58,723 bases of DNA from Branchiostoma floridae. Its lineage: Eukaryota > Chordata > Leptocardii > Amphioxiformes > Branchiostomatidae. The notes under the pieces are model-generated. The model did not search any database, was not told the DNA's origin, and saw only the letters and a program-made list of their open reading frames with translations. Shown piece by piece: positions 13,027-26,168 of this stretch; position 1 is the first letter of the stretch; every line of letters begins with the position of its first letter. The translations under genes were made by a program, and so were the position numbers. Where the stretch lies: positions 15,484,769-15,543,491 of the forward strand of contig NC_049982.1 of assembly GCF_000003815.2 (NCBI RefSeq), in the 5' to 3' direction.

Positions 13027-15299
13027 CTGAAGGAAAAAAAATCATGAATTATATGGATCATTCTCATGATCTGGAAAACGACTTGGTTCAAGGTAGAAGT
13101 GATATTATGCTGCTTGAACAAATCATTAAAACAACTGTGTTATTGATTTGACATTCAGTTAGGTATCATTTGAGCTCATCCTTGTAAGCTTCAGAATATG
13201 ATTTCAGTAAGATTGATGATGGTCGTGGTGCCATGAGGGAAATGGGAACAGATAAACTGAAGTACAGCTTAGTGATGTAAGTAAGTTTCATACTTTTAGC
13301 AGGCAGGCTGAATGTTTAACTACCGCAATAATTGAAGAACATGCTACAGATACTTCATGTTATGGATTGCATCATCTGGAGAACCCAAATGTAATGTGAA
13401 AAGTAAAAACAAACAAAATGAAACTCAATGTTTTCCTCCTTGATATTTTATTTATGATTGAAAAAAATAGTTAATTAACCTTTTACATTATAACTTAAAG
13501 TAGCCTTTTCTTTTGTGCCAATTTGTCCCATGTGATGCAACATTAGTTCCTTTTTCCCACCAAGGATAAAGGCCCAAATCATTGTGTATAGGAATCATAC
13601 ATGAAATTGAGCTTGTGTGACGGTATGGCCAAAGCACCATGTATTTGTAAATGGTATCTGATGGTCGCAGGGGAAGCTGAAGGATGAGGAAGATGGATGG
13701 GGCAGCTTCAGACTGCCGGCAACTGCCATTATTGCACCTGCAGCAGTATTCATATATCCAATGATCCAGCACAGTTATCAGTGATAGATTGTTCACCCTG
13801 ATTGGGCAAGTAGATATGTGATGGAAAATGTAGCAGAGGAGATAAACACCCTCCAGCAACATGTGTATTGATGTGCATATGTGCCCTTCTTTTACTGAGG
13901 ACAATCTTTAAGAATTCGATTTAATTTAATTGCGAAGGAAGCATTTGACTTACTGATAAAGAACAGCTGTCAGTTTTGAAAACATGATTATCTTATTGAA
14001 ATAAGTTCTGGTTCCTTTCGCTTTAATTGAAGGAGTTTCAAGATTGAGATTATTCTCTTTGATTCAGTCGTAGAACAGCATGGAAAGGTTGTTAGATATC
14101 CAGAGCTTCCCATCCAAACAACCAAAGCTATTACTGTTTTACATTTTCAAAGGTTTACAGATCCAAACTGTAGAATGTGACAAGGGTGTCTCATTTCCAG
14201 CACATTCTTATGCCCTTTGAAAATAAAAACAAAACAAGAAAACAAGAGCAGCAGATTAGGACTATATCAAACCTCACTATGTTGTGCTCCTTTCAAAGGT
14301 AAGCTCAGGAAGTTTCACTTAGTCCCTTGTTCTGCTCCCATGCCTCAGACCTAATATAGCTGGAGAAAACTCATTGGTCATGGGTCAACAACAAAAGAAC
14401 CAGCAATTTTGCAAATTTGAAGGGATGTTGTCACTCAAGTGGAATATCATCCTGTTAGTATATGGCATGTTGAGTTAGAATGCTTCCAGGCACCCTGTTA
14501 TTTCCCCACAGATTTCCTCACAAATTGACTAGAACATGATGTATTACACTTATAACTAGGTCAAGGATAATATGGAAATTACCCATGAGCCAGCAGTCTT
14601 CCCTCCTGGTGGGAGATGACAAGCAAAGAGCACATCTTCTTAAATCTGGGCTTTGCACTCTGGTATTGATTGTACCTTTTAAGACAACCTCTGTGATGTA
14701 TTGGGTCCTTGTGTGTGTAAGTCCAATAAACATTGGGGTGTATGGGAGGAACACTAGTAAAGAAGGCATGCTGGACCAGACTTCAGTTGCTATCACTAAG
14801 TACAATGCAGATTTGTTATGTTTCTTTTAGAACATTTAACATCACCTCTCAAAAGTGAACCGACTTAGTTTCAAAACTCTGTGCTGAATTCTGAATTATC
14901 TCATACTTATACGTCAATTGGCACATCGTGATGACGTCAGACTAAATATCAATGTTAAGTACACAGCATGTAGTTGGATGTTGTCATTTGTTTTATTGAA
15001 GTTCAAAGCAAATTTTAGGAACTTCCTATGCATGCTGCCATTAATGTGGGATAACTGTCATAATTTTGTCAGATTAAAAGGCTTACTAATAGTCATTATT
15101 TCAGCAATTGAAGATTTTACTATACAAGTTCCTCAACAACAACTGAAAGTTTCAGATAAGATCTCAAGCTGTCAGCCTATGATGTAAAGCCTTTTAGTAT
15201 TCCTCTCTCTGGTGACTGAAGAGCCTCTAATACCTCGCAAATAGCACCATTTTCTTCTGTGGCAGGCTTTATCAGGCCATTACCATGTATAATACTTAC
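13027..15299. other. Unique non-coding DNA
   Basis: A 138-codon minus-strand frame at 13488-13904 has no recognisable domain and no matching splice pair. A pyrimidine-rich acceptor-like site at about 14511 (TTTCCCCACAG) has no nearby donor and stops in all frames. A perfect CRE lies at 14932. Confidence 0.5.
14932..14939. promoter_or_regulatory. Perfect CRE palindrome
   Basis: Third perfect TGACGTCA. Context gives no sign of a promoter. Confidence 0.2.
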
Positions 15300-15329
15300 C
15301 AATCCTGCATTTCCCGAAGGAACACCCCA
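15300..15329 (-). CDS. Candidate 30-nt micro-exon, unknown protein
   Basis: On the minus strand a fair acceptor (TTTCATGACTTTAACAG) precedes 30 nt ending in ATTG before a very good GTAAGTAT donor. All three frames are open (for example WGVPSGNAGL in phase 0, or GVFLREMQD in phase 2 to 2). The phase 2 to 2 reading fits between the candidates at 20778-20815 and 12957-13026. At this length, open frames mean little, so the splice sites are the only support. Confidence 0.2.
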
Positions 15330-18300
15330 CTGTTAAAGTCATGAAATCGGCTTTTGCAATGTAGGTCAGTGGAATAATTGTGAATAATTCAAATACCAGA
15401 GGACTGTCTGGTACTGCCAAGTGCAACCTTCAGGCAGATGGAAGATGAAAATATTTTTATGATCAGCTTTTCCATGATCTAGAATATATCACCTTTCTTA
15501 AGATATTCCATATTATGAGAGGGTAATTGCTGCTGGCAAATGCAGGCAAAGTTGGTTTCTTCATGATTAAAAAAAAAGTTGAAAGTACTTGTTTTCAGCT
15601 TGAGGACTGAGCAACTAGATTCTGATTGTATCCAATGCTAAGAATTGGATGGAACAAAAAGATGGAATGACATTCTGCCACACACTGAAAACAGATTCTC
15701 TAACATTCTCTATCATATCATTACGGTGCAATGAGTAACATTGTTCCTCTATGGCTCTAGCACAAATCTATGGGTTTCTTTATTCCCCCTTCCTTTCGTC
15801 TTTTCTGTAACAAAAAAAGATCAAATGATAATATCAAACATTTATTGATATTCAGTCATGTGAACCACTAACTTGTATTGCCTGTTGAAAAATAGTAATA
15901 AAAGGAAGGACCAAGGTCTCCACAAAAATATGAAGGATGTCTAGAGGAAGGTGTTATATTGTTGTGATAGATGACAGCGATTACAAGGATTCTGCTATAC
16001 AACAGGGTACAGACAAAGGATCATGGGCTTTGTTCGGGATGGGCTTTATCGAGCTAGCTGTGTCATGGAGGCTTAGCAGAAGTAGGTCAGTCCAAAGATT
16101 GTCGGCGGGGGTTGGGCTGAGTTTGGGAATTTATGATAGATGCTCGGTGCTGATGAGTAGTTTGGAGGGAAGGATTAACCCCTGGGTCAGCCACAATTGG
16201 AGTTGTGCAGGTGGAGAAGCTGGTCAAAGTGTAGGACATGTAAATATGTGAGAAACTTGGGATCAGCAGATTCCCTTCTCCAATCTGCAACACTCATATT
16301 ATAAGAAGTCAATTTAGGCAAGCAAGTCATTGAGCTCCTTTGCTCACTCTCTCTCTCAAACTACAAAAAAATAGTGGTTGATTTTGATCCCATGTTAATC
16401 ATTTCCATAGTAAGTTATGTATGTAAATTGTTTTATATGACAAGCTATCATTAGACTCTGAGATGGTCCCCTCCTTACTTAAATCACACAGGACTATGAT
16501 GTAGGGGTAACATGCAGGTAAATAGGTCATGTAGGTCACATGTAGCTATAGCAGTGCCTTGCCTACCTGTAATTGAATTCCCTTATCTCAGCCTTTGCCA
16601 ACTCCCTGGTAGCAGTAATGATCAGCATGCTTGTCCTTGTTACCTTAGTAGTGTCCATATCAGGTGTTACTTGTAAACGATCAGATTTCTAAAACACATC
16701 TGTTACACAAGGGTAGTTCCAGTGATCAGCAAAATAAATGGCACCATGGTAGTTTGATATTTACCCCCTGCAGTGGTATGATCACTCAAACACCCTGTAC
16801 CAGTCCTGTATTTACTATATGTCACGTACAAACAGTCCTATTAACATCTTTGGGAAATGTACAGACTGCAGCAGTGACCTTTAGTTTGCTGTGGTTCATA
16901 TGTAATGAATGATATTCAAGATCACCTATAGAAGGCATGGAAGATACTTTCATTGTGCTGTTTGTTTGTACTCATCCAAAGTCTATGGTGAGAATGATGA
17001 AAAAAATCCATTTGTGAAGAATACTAAGACATCTAATACAATTAATGCATTCTGGTGAAATAATACTGACAAAATATAATGTAATATTGTTACATGTGTA
17101 CTTATTGCTGGACTGTTTGGTCATTATCACAGGTGTGGCTGTTGTCACTACTGCATGTACAGTCATGTTAATGTCCTTTTGACACCAAAGTTAAATTCTT
17201 GACACCAAATCATTAATGCTAATTCAAAAATAGCAGCTTGAAAGCCTTTTTCACCTCAGGTTGTGTCCAACCTGTCAAAAATGTGACACCACTGTTAATG
17301 AGTTGACCTTCAATTATTTTGGCTGCAATAGATTGACAGTTACAAAACAGAAGTTATAGTCATAAACCTTCAGGTGTTTTTCTCTTGTAGCCCCAAAATA
17401 GTTCATTGCCAATAGTCTAAAAGATCTGTTCCATCAGTCCATAGGGGGATGTGCCATCATTCTGTACAAAACTCATACAATTATTCAGCAATTTGGTGAC
17501 TGATAATTATTGGTTCTATTGTTGAACATGTCAAAACTGAGGCACTCCCATTGCAAGCTGTTATTCCGTTTATATTATGACTTACACATAAGGCTCATGA
17601 AGTCTCACAGCCATTTTATCCTGAAGCTTTGTCAGAATTCATGTCCTCAATATTTATGCTGAATTCCTTTCTGGAAGTGTATAAAATGTTGAACATAGTC
17701 CCTTGACTGAAAGGTGTATTGATTTGAGTTGATGACTTGGAACAAATGTTGTTATTTCTGCTTGAATTTATGCAAGATCTTATCTCTGATCTTAGACTAT
17801 ATCTTACTTACATGTACTAAAGTAATTCAAGACTTACTGTTGCACATTTGTAGGCAATGTGAATGTCTTAAATCAAATTATATTACAAGAAAATACCAGT
17901 AATTGCTGTGAAAATTGTAATCTGGGACTCTTTACAATTCAATATCTGTGTAATGATAGCATCTCTTACAGTAATTAACATAGTACAGAGTTTTAACATA
18001 AGCAGAAAAACAAACAAAAAATATGGGCACCAAATTTCCATGATGCAGTCTTCCTAGCTCAGATTTCAATATTTGATACTGGATTAGTTATTATTAATTT
18101 AATATTAATGAAGACAGTTGGGTATTTTTTGAAAGCATCTCTTGTGATAGACTGATGGTTTCATCAACAAGTTTTGATGTGTGGCTGTAAATGCCTTAGG
18201 CAAGTGACTCCTTTTTGGGGTAGTTTCCCATGTGAACAGCATGGCTAGTATAATAATCAGCCCATCCCATAGCTTGGAGGTATATTATACACACAAGTTC

Positions 18301-18480
18301 TGCTCTTGTCCTGTGAAACTTTGCTGTAGAGCGGATCCTGCCCTAGCAGGTCATGTGAAGCTACATCACTAAATTGAAGATTGGTTGCCTGAAGGGGGGA
18401 CCTGTCACCAGGACCCTGATATACTGGGCTGGCTGTGGGTTCCAGTGCTGGTGGTGTGGAATGACTGAATATGATGCATC
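15330..18480. other. Unique non-coding DNA
   Basis: The stretch 16010-16250 is visibly richer in G and C than its surroundings and has overlapping open frames on both strands, but no recognisable peptide. A strong acceptor-like site near 17391 (TTTTTCTCTTGTAG) is followed by stops in all frames. Otherwise featureless. Confidence 0.45.
16524..16538 (+). promoter_or_regulatory. DR3 nuclear receptor-type site
   Basis: AGGTCA, three bases (TGT), then AGGTCA: a perfect direct repeat with spacing 3, the classical arrangement bound by VDR/RXR-type nuclear receptor dimers. It lies far from any recognised gene, so function is unproven. Confidence 0.3.
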
Positions 18481-18677
18481 NNNNNNNNNNNNNNNNNNNN
18501 NNNNNNNNNNNNNNNNNNNNNNNNNNNNNNNNNNNNNNNNNNNNNNNNNNNNNNNNNNNNNNNNNNNNNNNNNNNNNNNNNNNNNNNNNNNNNNNNNNNN
18601 NNNNNNNNNNNNNNNNNNNNNNNNNNNNNNNNNNNNNNNNNNNNNNNNNNNNNNNNNNNNNNNNNNNNNNNNNNNNN
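18481..18677. other. Assembly gap (197 N)
   Basis: Run of N. Reading frames that cross it are artefacts. The left flank (18300-18480) is somewhat GC-richer than average. Confidence 0.98.
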
Positions 18678-20777
18678 TAATTATCAAAGTTAGATACCAG
18701 ATTGTAATTAAAAATTGTTGTCATTGAGAATCTGCTTGAGAAAATTTTTGAAAAGCAAAGAGTTATTGCCTATTCAGCATTATTGAACAAGTGATCATAT
18801 CTGAGCTGAGGAAATAAAAGTAATAAACTGATGAAACTCTGACCTGTTTTAATTGTAGTTATTTTGGTAACAGTTATCAGGCAGGTGTACTTGGTTTTGT
18901 AGCTTTTGAAATAGAAATTCTACTCAACATTTTAATCAATAAAGAATGCCTAAAAGGTTTTACACATTATCATTCAATCAATTGATCAGGACCAGATTCG
19001 CAGTCTGGTAAGTATTGCAGTCTGGCAGATATTTTGTAGGCATTGACAGTCATATATTTTCCTCTTGGTCACCAAAGAAGATAGTTCATACTTATCAGAT
19101 AGGTAACTTTGGATAGCATTCATTTTTGCCAAGTTGGCAACTTGTACAATCAATTCTGGCCAATGGACAAACATATTCGAAGATAGTACCTTGCAGAGTT
19201 ACGCCGCTTTCTGTTCTGCCTGCCAATAACAGATGACAGTTTTATGGGGTAACAAAGTTTATGGTTTAGTCAAAAAGACCTTATTCTCTTAACATTATGG
19301 ATGCATGTATCATAAGAATATTGGGATTCCATAGTATACAATTCCATACAGATATCCAAATCTAATAAGAGAACAACAGAGAAAGCTTTTTTTAGAACAG
19401 GATGTTTTATGGTTGTTTGAAACTTTTTACAATACTCATTCACTATTAATTGTTTGATTGTACTGCTGCTGGGGTCCCTGACGCAGGGGTAGGCAGCGTC
19501 CACAGATGTAAATTGAGGTTTCATAGGAGTTATGGAGTTAAATTCTTCCCAGAACTTGTATACAGCCATGATGCACTAAATACGGCAGGAATAGCAGTCA
19601 CTGTAACTTTGTCATGTCTACAAATACCAGTCAGTGATGTAAAGATATTTCTTGCCTCTAAAAATGAGTGCAAAAGAACTGATTTATGACAGTTTCAAGC
19701 CAAACTTTTCCCATTATCTGTAGAACACTGCACACTACTTGCAGTGGAACTCTTCATCATCAGAACCTTACAAGTTGACAGCAGCCATTACTCAGGTTTG
19801 ATGTGGGACACGCTTTCTTATCGATCCTGCCACAAGCTTTTCCACACTCAGTCCCACATCTATGTGTGAATCCCGGCAGGGTGTGTGGAGGCCAACCGAC
19901 ATGTTAGGCTCCCTGCTTAGCCACTTCAATGTTTTCAAGTTTGTTGATGCCAGTGAGACCAGACTGTTAATTGTACAATCAGGTGGATTGGCTGTAGGCA
20001 GGATAGTTTGTTTGAAGTACAACTGTAAGTGGCTTTGAAGAGAGACTGATTGATTGAGGAACATCTGTAGGTTTTCTGCTAGAAGCTTTCTCTTTAAACT
20101 ACTTAGAGGGGGAAATGCATTTCTTCAGGTATAAGTGTGCATTACCACCAAAGCCATGTAAGAAAGCAATCAGTCTTCTGTAATGGCTTTCTGGCAAACC
20201 ATCTGTCATGTTTTAAGGTAATATGAAACATTCGAAGTGCTGATCAATCATGATTACCATATTAGGGGAAAACACACTTTTTACTTAGTAAGGGCCTTTC
20301 AAGTGAAACTTCCCATTTTTCTTTGTCAAAGATCCAAATAAACAATTCATCATGCAGATGAAGCTTGATTAGTGCTGTCCCTGGTGCTGATCTAGGTCTT
20401 CTTATTATAATAAGTGTTCACATTGTTGTTGTTTGTTTCTATGTACCGATATCTTTATTTCAGTTCAACAAAGTAATCAAGGTGATATTAATCAATCAAC
20501 ATGTGAGCTTCTCCAGATGAAAACTTTCCACAAAAAGTCTAAGAATAGTTTGTTATTGCTACAATGCAGATGGAAATTGGTGATGACAATGATGATAAAG
20601 TTGATGCTGTAAGATTTTGGATGACAATGATGTTGATGTTAATCTGTTTCTCCCCATTCTTTCCATGACTTTGTTTCCTGTACACTTGTGTGGTGCTGTT
20701 GCCTTCTGTACTACCCGCTGCTGTGCAATCATCAACATTGTCCACATTTCCAGGTATGAAAATTTCATGTTACTTAC
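18678..20777. other. Unique non-coding DNA
   Basis: No repeat array or convincing gene. GCAGTCTGG occurs twice within about 25 bases near 19000. A possible 18-nt plus-strand exon after TTTATTTCAG at about 20462 has a poor donor (GTGATA). Confidence 0.5.
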
Positions 20778-20815
20778 CATTCTGCTTTGACAAAACGTTT
20801 TAACCTATTGTCAAC
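20778..20815 (-). CDS. Candidate 38-nt exon, unknown protein
   Basis: Both splice sites are strong on the minus strand: the acceptor reads TGCTTTCTTTCTTCAG and the donor is GTAAGTAA. Only one of three frames is open, giving VDNRLKRFVKAE with two bases left over (phase 0 to 2); the other two stop at once. The exit phase suits the candidates at 15300-15329 and 12957-13026 downstream, and the entry phase suits 21489-21529 upstream. The peptide is basic and helical in look but not assignable. This is one of the better splice-signal matches in the window. Confidence 0.35.
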
Positions 20816-21488
20816 CTGAAGAAAGAAAGCAGTAAGATTTGCATCTAATGTATTGGTGTAAGGATTTACTTTTGTACACTTTTGTCCAGAAAAGTTTTGC
20901 TATCATTCCACTCCACCCCCCCACCCCCACACACACACACATTTATGTACACATTACTACTGAACTACAATGTACTTGACTCTCTGAACATGAAGATGAA
21001 TATATACATGTGCACCTGTCCCATAGTCAGCTTTACCTGCTAGGACAGTCCCAAAGGTACTGCCAATATATAACCCAGACTAATCCACAGTTACCACAAT
21101 GTAGAATACTGGTGGTTTACTACAATGTTGTTGCATGGCTGTGATCATGGCAAATCCTACTGGTAAACAAATTAAAATATTCCTATTTTCATATCTCATT
21201 AGTGAAGTGCACCAGCTTGAATTACTCTAAACCCACAGGGGGGCTTTTGTTGCCTTGAGTTTAATCAATGTTGACTTTTTAGGGTTGGGGGAGATCTCCC
21301 TGATGAAGTGGTGACTCCCAGCTGATGCATTATTAATTGTTTACGAGTCAAAAGCTTTCACACAGTGAGGTTTTCATTGCACCTGTGCAGTGTCAACATA
21401 ATAGCAAAAGATTGAGGCAACATTTTAGATGGAGAGTATTTTTAGGGGCTTTCAGTGTGCAGCCTGCTGTGAAATTAAATCTAATTAC

Positions 21489-21529
21489 CTGCCATTGCAA
21501 ATTCCTGCCACACAGTCCTCTTTTATAGA
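21489..21529 (-). CDS. Candidate 41-nt exon, unknown protein
   Basis: On the minus strand an excellent acceptor (TGTTTTCTCCCTTCAG) precedes 41 nt ending GGCAG before GTAATT. Two frames are open: YKRGLCGRNLQWQ (phase 1 to 0) and SIKEDCVAGICNG (phase 0 to 2). The first joins in phase to the candidate at 20778-20815. No family is recognised, and the donor is only fair. Confidence 0.3.
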
Positions 21530-24500
21530 CTGAAGGGAGAAAACACAGCATGAGGTAAAAGTGCTTCAAGGAAGAGGCAACAGGATTCAAACTTTGGCCT
21601 TTCATTACTTGATAGAAACAGGTATACACGATTTAGAGATACTGAACCATAACATTGAGAGTTTACAGTTTCCCTTATTATGGATTATATTTAGCTCACT
21701 CTCATTAACAGCATATGTTTGGAGGGAAAAAGGTAATGACAGGCTTCTCAGATACTTTAATTACCGGGGTACGTGCAGGTAAAGAAACATGGTAGAAAAG
21801 AAAAGCAGCCAATTTATTAATTATTATGTAGTATTTTAGTGGTATTGAACTCTGAACATTGGAAGATCTGAAATGTTTCTTGTTAGATTCGGCAACTTTG
21901 TAATTTGGCAGAATATCGAAAATTGGAAAGTGGATTTCTGTGATAGGAGGGTGAACTGAAAACATGAAAGGACAAAGTGGCCTTACTTTATGGTACATCC
22001 ATCATAGTGCTGCCTTGTGGAGCTTTTTCAGTCTGCCATTTCGTGCTGTAAAGGTGATAATGATCAATCAGCCAGAGGGAAGGACATGAGCAATGTTATC
22101 AAAGAACTACACAATGGCGCAACGTAGAGTACGTGTAATAAATAGTAAGAAAACCAACTGAACTGTCATCAGTGATTGTCTGTTTTGGGAGTAGGAGGGT
22201 GCAGTGTCAATGATGAGTGATGACTGCCTCCAAGGTGTAATTATCTGCAGACAGCTTTCCAACAGAACGGCAAAGCATGCTAAACTATAGTTCCAAGACA
22301 TCATCTTGCCTTCTCCATATGATGGTAATCTTTTCGACTTACTACAGGGGTTCTTAAATGTTACAAATAGTTCTCATTGATTATGCAAATAAGGTCCTCA
22401 TTCGTATAAATCTTATTATTCGATCAAATTCTCTTCAAGAGCTATGTACCCATATAAAGACCGTCCAGAACACAAGGTATCAAAAGTGGCCGTTCTGCTG
22501 CAGTACCATGGAAAGCTGCCAGGGGTCCTAAAATCTAATCATTTTGCCAGCACCTACCAACATACCAAATATCGTAATTAAACATCCATCCACAACTTCT
22601 CGAGTTATGCTTTTCATCACAGACAAACACAAACACACAGCTGCTCTGTTTCTTGGTGAAGGTAATAAAGAAGAATATGGTGCCACATCATGACTTATAA
22701 CATACAGAGCAGTGCAATCTCTTTTCCTACAGTTTAACACGAAAATAAAAGTCTACTGTCATGACAGTAACAGTATTTTGCCTGATAGCACATTCTCTTC
22801 AGTTCTGTTGAGGGGATTCTGTCAAATGTCTATTGCAATTATGTGGATTCCTAAACTGTATTATTTAGTCTTTTTGCATTAAAATGCTTGTGTGGAGCAG
22901 CAATTCCCCGTCAATGATATAAATCATATTATTAGCAATACAATGTCTGTGTGCCATCCAGCCCTCTAATTAAGGTGTGTCAGAAATTGACAGCAGCTAC
23001 TGGTGTGGCTTTTCTCAGGCCATGCATTATTAAGTACCTGTGACCAATATTTCAACGTCAGGGGGGGCTAGAATCAAGGTAGATTAATGGATTTTGATGT
23101 AATTGCTGGGAGACCTTCACCTCTTGCCTTTGACTCATGACAGCTTTTGACAACAGGTCTAATTTTGGTACACATGACATGGTCCATACCACTCAGGATA
23201 AGGTATCACAGTCAATTGTGCTTGGCAAGTACTGGTTATAGTTTTAGCAGTGCTTCCTATAGTTGTGATCTGCGTGATGCAGGAATGTAATTTGAGCCAT
23301 TGAGTAAAGAAAACAATAAGATATCTGTATCTAGGGCCCAAAATATATCCTTTGCCCTTGCTACATTGTAAATAAAGTCATTGGCAACATTATACTGACT
23401 TGGCAGATCTAAATTTTATATCAGTGCAGGCATTTTCAGAGAAAACACATAGTAGCATACAGTCCACTGGCAATAACATGTCTTAGACTAACTCTAAGCT
23501 GATATGAAGAACCAACTGGATCGTACAGTATTCAGGATTGATCATGGATTGCGTAGATTCAGGTTGTTTTCTCTGCCAAAGGAAACGTCTTTCACTCATA
23601 CAGTATATGTAATTTTGAAAAAAGACCATCGTTTAGAATGAAATTGAAAATAGATTATGCTAATTACAACCATATTTGCATGATTGATGCGACATTATGA
23701 AGCAAAACGATTTTGATACCTCATGCCTATCTGACAGAGGTATGAGGTCTCCAAACTCTTATTGTCATGGTTTTGCTTTCTTGCTTCTGTGCTGTGTTGA
23801 TTAATCTATACAACAATGACTTTATCATGGCTACTTTGACCAAGAACTTAAATCAGGCCATATTTGCAAGGACTACTCCCTAGGAAATTTATCAGAAGAT
23901 TGCACTAATCATCAATGTAAAAATGCAGGTGTTGAGTGTAAAATTCTAGCAGGCATATTTTGTTCCTGGAATGCGTGCCTGCCAGGACCTGCCGAGTCCA
24001 TTTAGCTGTCATTTTTCATGTTTGCCCACTTACTGTCAATCGTTAACCTATCTGGTGCAATCACGTATCGATTTTTGGACAAACAGCACTCCCAGGGATG
24101 ATAACGTTGGAGGGACAAGTTATTCTGTTGTACACCTTCCTTACATACATCAACATTAAAACAACATCATGCTCCTCTTCATACGTATTCATGCTTATAA
24201 GCTCAGTCTGTGCTTTTTTCAGAAAATATCTGTATTATGAAAAGTCTGGTGCCAATTAATCTAATGAAAGTTGTTATCATGAAATAATGAGCATCAAAAT
24301 GTCCTTCATTAAATTTGTATGTCTTTAATGCATTATTAACAATGTTTTTCTTAATTTTGTTATTGAGTTTGATCTAAGTGAGCCAATTATTATGATTGCT
24401 GTTATGAAAGGTTTAATATAAATAAATCAGTTCCCTTTGAAATCATGCTGCTGAAAATGCAGTCTGCCTCAAGTGGAGACGGGAGCCTGCAATTTAACCT

Positions 24501-26132
24501 ACTGTAAATGGCTCTGAGTTCGAAGAGATTTGGAAGAAAATAAAATGATTGCAATGCTTGAAGTTCACAGTTGGAATAAGGCTAGTCTGGCAGGAGAGTG
24601 AAGAAGCTTTTTTGCAATAAGGGAATCATTGCAAGAACATTAAACGATCATAAGAATTCCAACATTTACAGTAATAAAATGTAGCAATTTGAAGGCATTT
24701 GAGAGGAATGAGAAGGAAAAAAATCTGCACAAGCTGTTATGATGAAAACAAATGTCTAATAACCTTGTTATCATTCATTCCTTTTCATAATGCTGTCACT
24801 CTGTACTGTGATAAATCTAACAGCAAACCTGCCAATAAGTATAGAACGTTCAAGACAAAGCCTGGTTGCTGTGATATGTAATAAAAAAAGGAGGAAATGG
24901 GATTACAGTAAGTGCTGATACAGGGTCCGGGAAATCCGTTCATTTCTCTTCATCTTAATGCAGATGGGAGTATTACTCTGCTGATCCTGCAATATTCAGA
25001 ATTGCTGACAGAAGGAAATGATATTGAATACACATAGTATGCATTTGTTTTCATTTATTTACTCACAGACGGAGAGGTTGTGAAATGAAACAAAGCAATG
25101 TGCAGGAGAGAAATAGCCTACAAGGCTTACATGTATGCTAAGGCCTCCTCCTTCATAACCATGCGTTCCTTTAATTTGGTAGTTTTAAGATAGCTGGACC
25201 GAATGAAGAGAATACTAATATAAGAATAAGAAGATTATGTAATGTAACTTGTAATTCATTATGTATGATGCTATCTAAGAAATTTGTTTATTATCTCCCA
25301 ACCTTTTATGGTTTAGGCCCACAGCTAATAACTACATGTACATTGTGCACTAATGGTCAATCTTCCTTAAGTGGAAATATAGATAAGACTGAGAGAGATG
25401 TAGTGCTTCCATCTCTTTCAATTACAGACAGACTCGAGAAGTCTTGGAAACAATGATGATAGATTTGTTCATAATGCAAATCAAAATCTCTTTTCTTGAT
25501 CAGTATATTGTATTCACCATTCCCTACACTACATAACGTACATGTTATCATTTGGGTTTTACTTGCACATGTGCATGTAAATGTGACACATCTTGTCAGC
25601 CACAGTTGCTTTGCAAAATCATTGAGTGCCCACAGGTTACTATTACATACATGTACATCTAACAAAATATCTATCAGTCCTACTTTGATAACATCTTTGA
25701 AGCGCTGTCCGTAAAATCATGTGAGCCCCCGGGTTTCTACATTTTATTACATTACTGTGCAGCTAACTGAATATCTTGTACCTGCTGTTGATGATGTGTG
25801 CTGGGTATCAGACAACAATATATTATACATGACTTTGTATGTTTTTGTTGACTATTTTGAGAAAACCACTATTCATGTACTAATCATATGTCAATATCAA
25901 CAGATTCATAATTCATCCACTGTATGGGGATATAGTAGTCCATGTGGAAGACATTTTGTTTTCTGTCTGTGTTTCTGCTATTCCTTATATACCAATTTTA
26001 GTATTGCCATATATCCTCAATGCTCTTTTTGTTTATCAGTGGCATCCCAAAGCAGTATTGGAAAAGGAGTGTAGTCTGCCATCTTGGATTGCCAGATTTT
26101 TTCTTGTGCAATAAATTTTGTCCGAACGTTAG
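21530..26132. other. Unique non-coding DNA, possible conserved non-coding stretches
   Basis: Long stretches (for example 22880-23100 and 24420-24540) are complex, non-repetitive and carry several TAATTA-like and CAGCTG-like words, the look of conserved non-coding or enhancer DNA. This is an impression only. A strong acceptor-like TGCTTTTTTCAG at about 24223 has no donor. A short repeat remnant lies at 23737. Confidence 0.35.
23737..23763 (+). repeat. Possible remnant of the 55-57 kb repeat end
   Basis: GAGGTATGAGGTCTCC followed by AAACTCTTATT closely matches the right end of the tandem repeat at about 57249-57275 (GAGGTATGAGGTCGCC, GAACTCTAGTT), with about four mismatches. Just upstream lies a complementary ATACCTCAT, giving a short imperfect palindrome. 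It may be a relic of the same family. Confidence 0.35.
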
Positions 26133-26168
26133 GTTGATATATGATGACTTGTGTGCTGTGACACCCAG
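26133..26168 (+). CDS. Candidate 36-nt exon, unknown protein
   Basis: A fair acceptor with a TTTTTTCTTG tract upstream (ending GAACGTTAG) precedes 36 nt ending CCCAG before a very good GTGAGG donor. With one leading base, LIYDDLCAVTP is open, entering and leaving in phase 2. The frame starting at the first base has a TGA. No homology is recognised. Confidence 0.18.

Noticed and set aside
13488-13904. 138-codon minus-strand frame
   Set aside because: No domain and no splice pair; chance length.
18257-18727. Frames of 69 to 155 codons
   Set aside because: Made almost entirely of N from the assembly gap.
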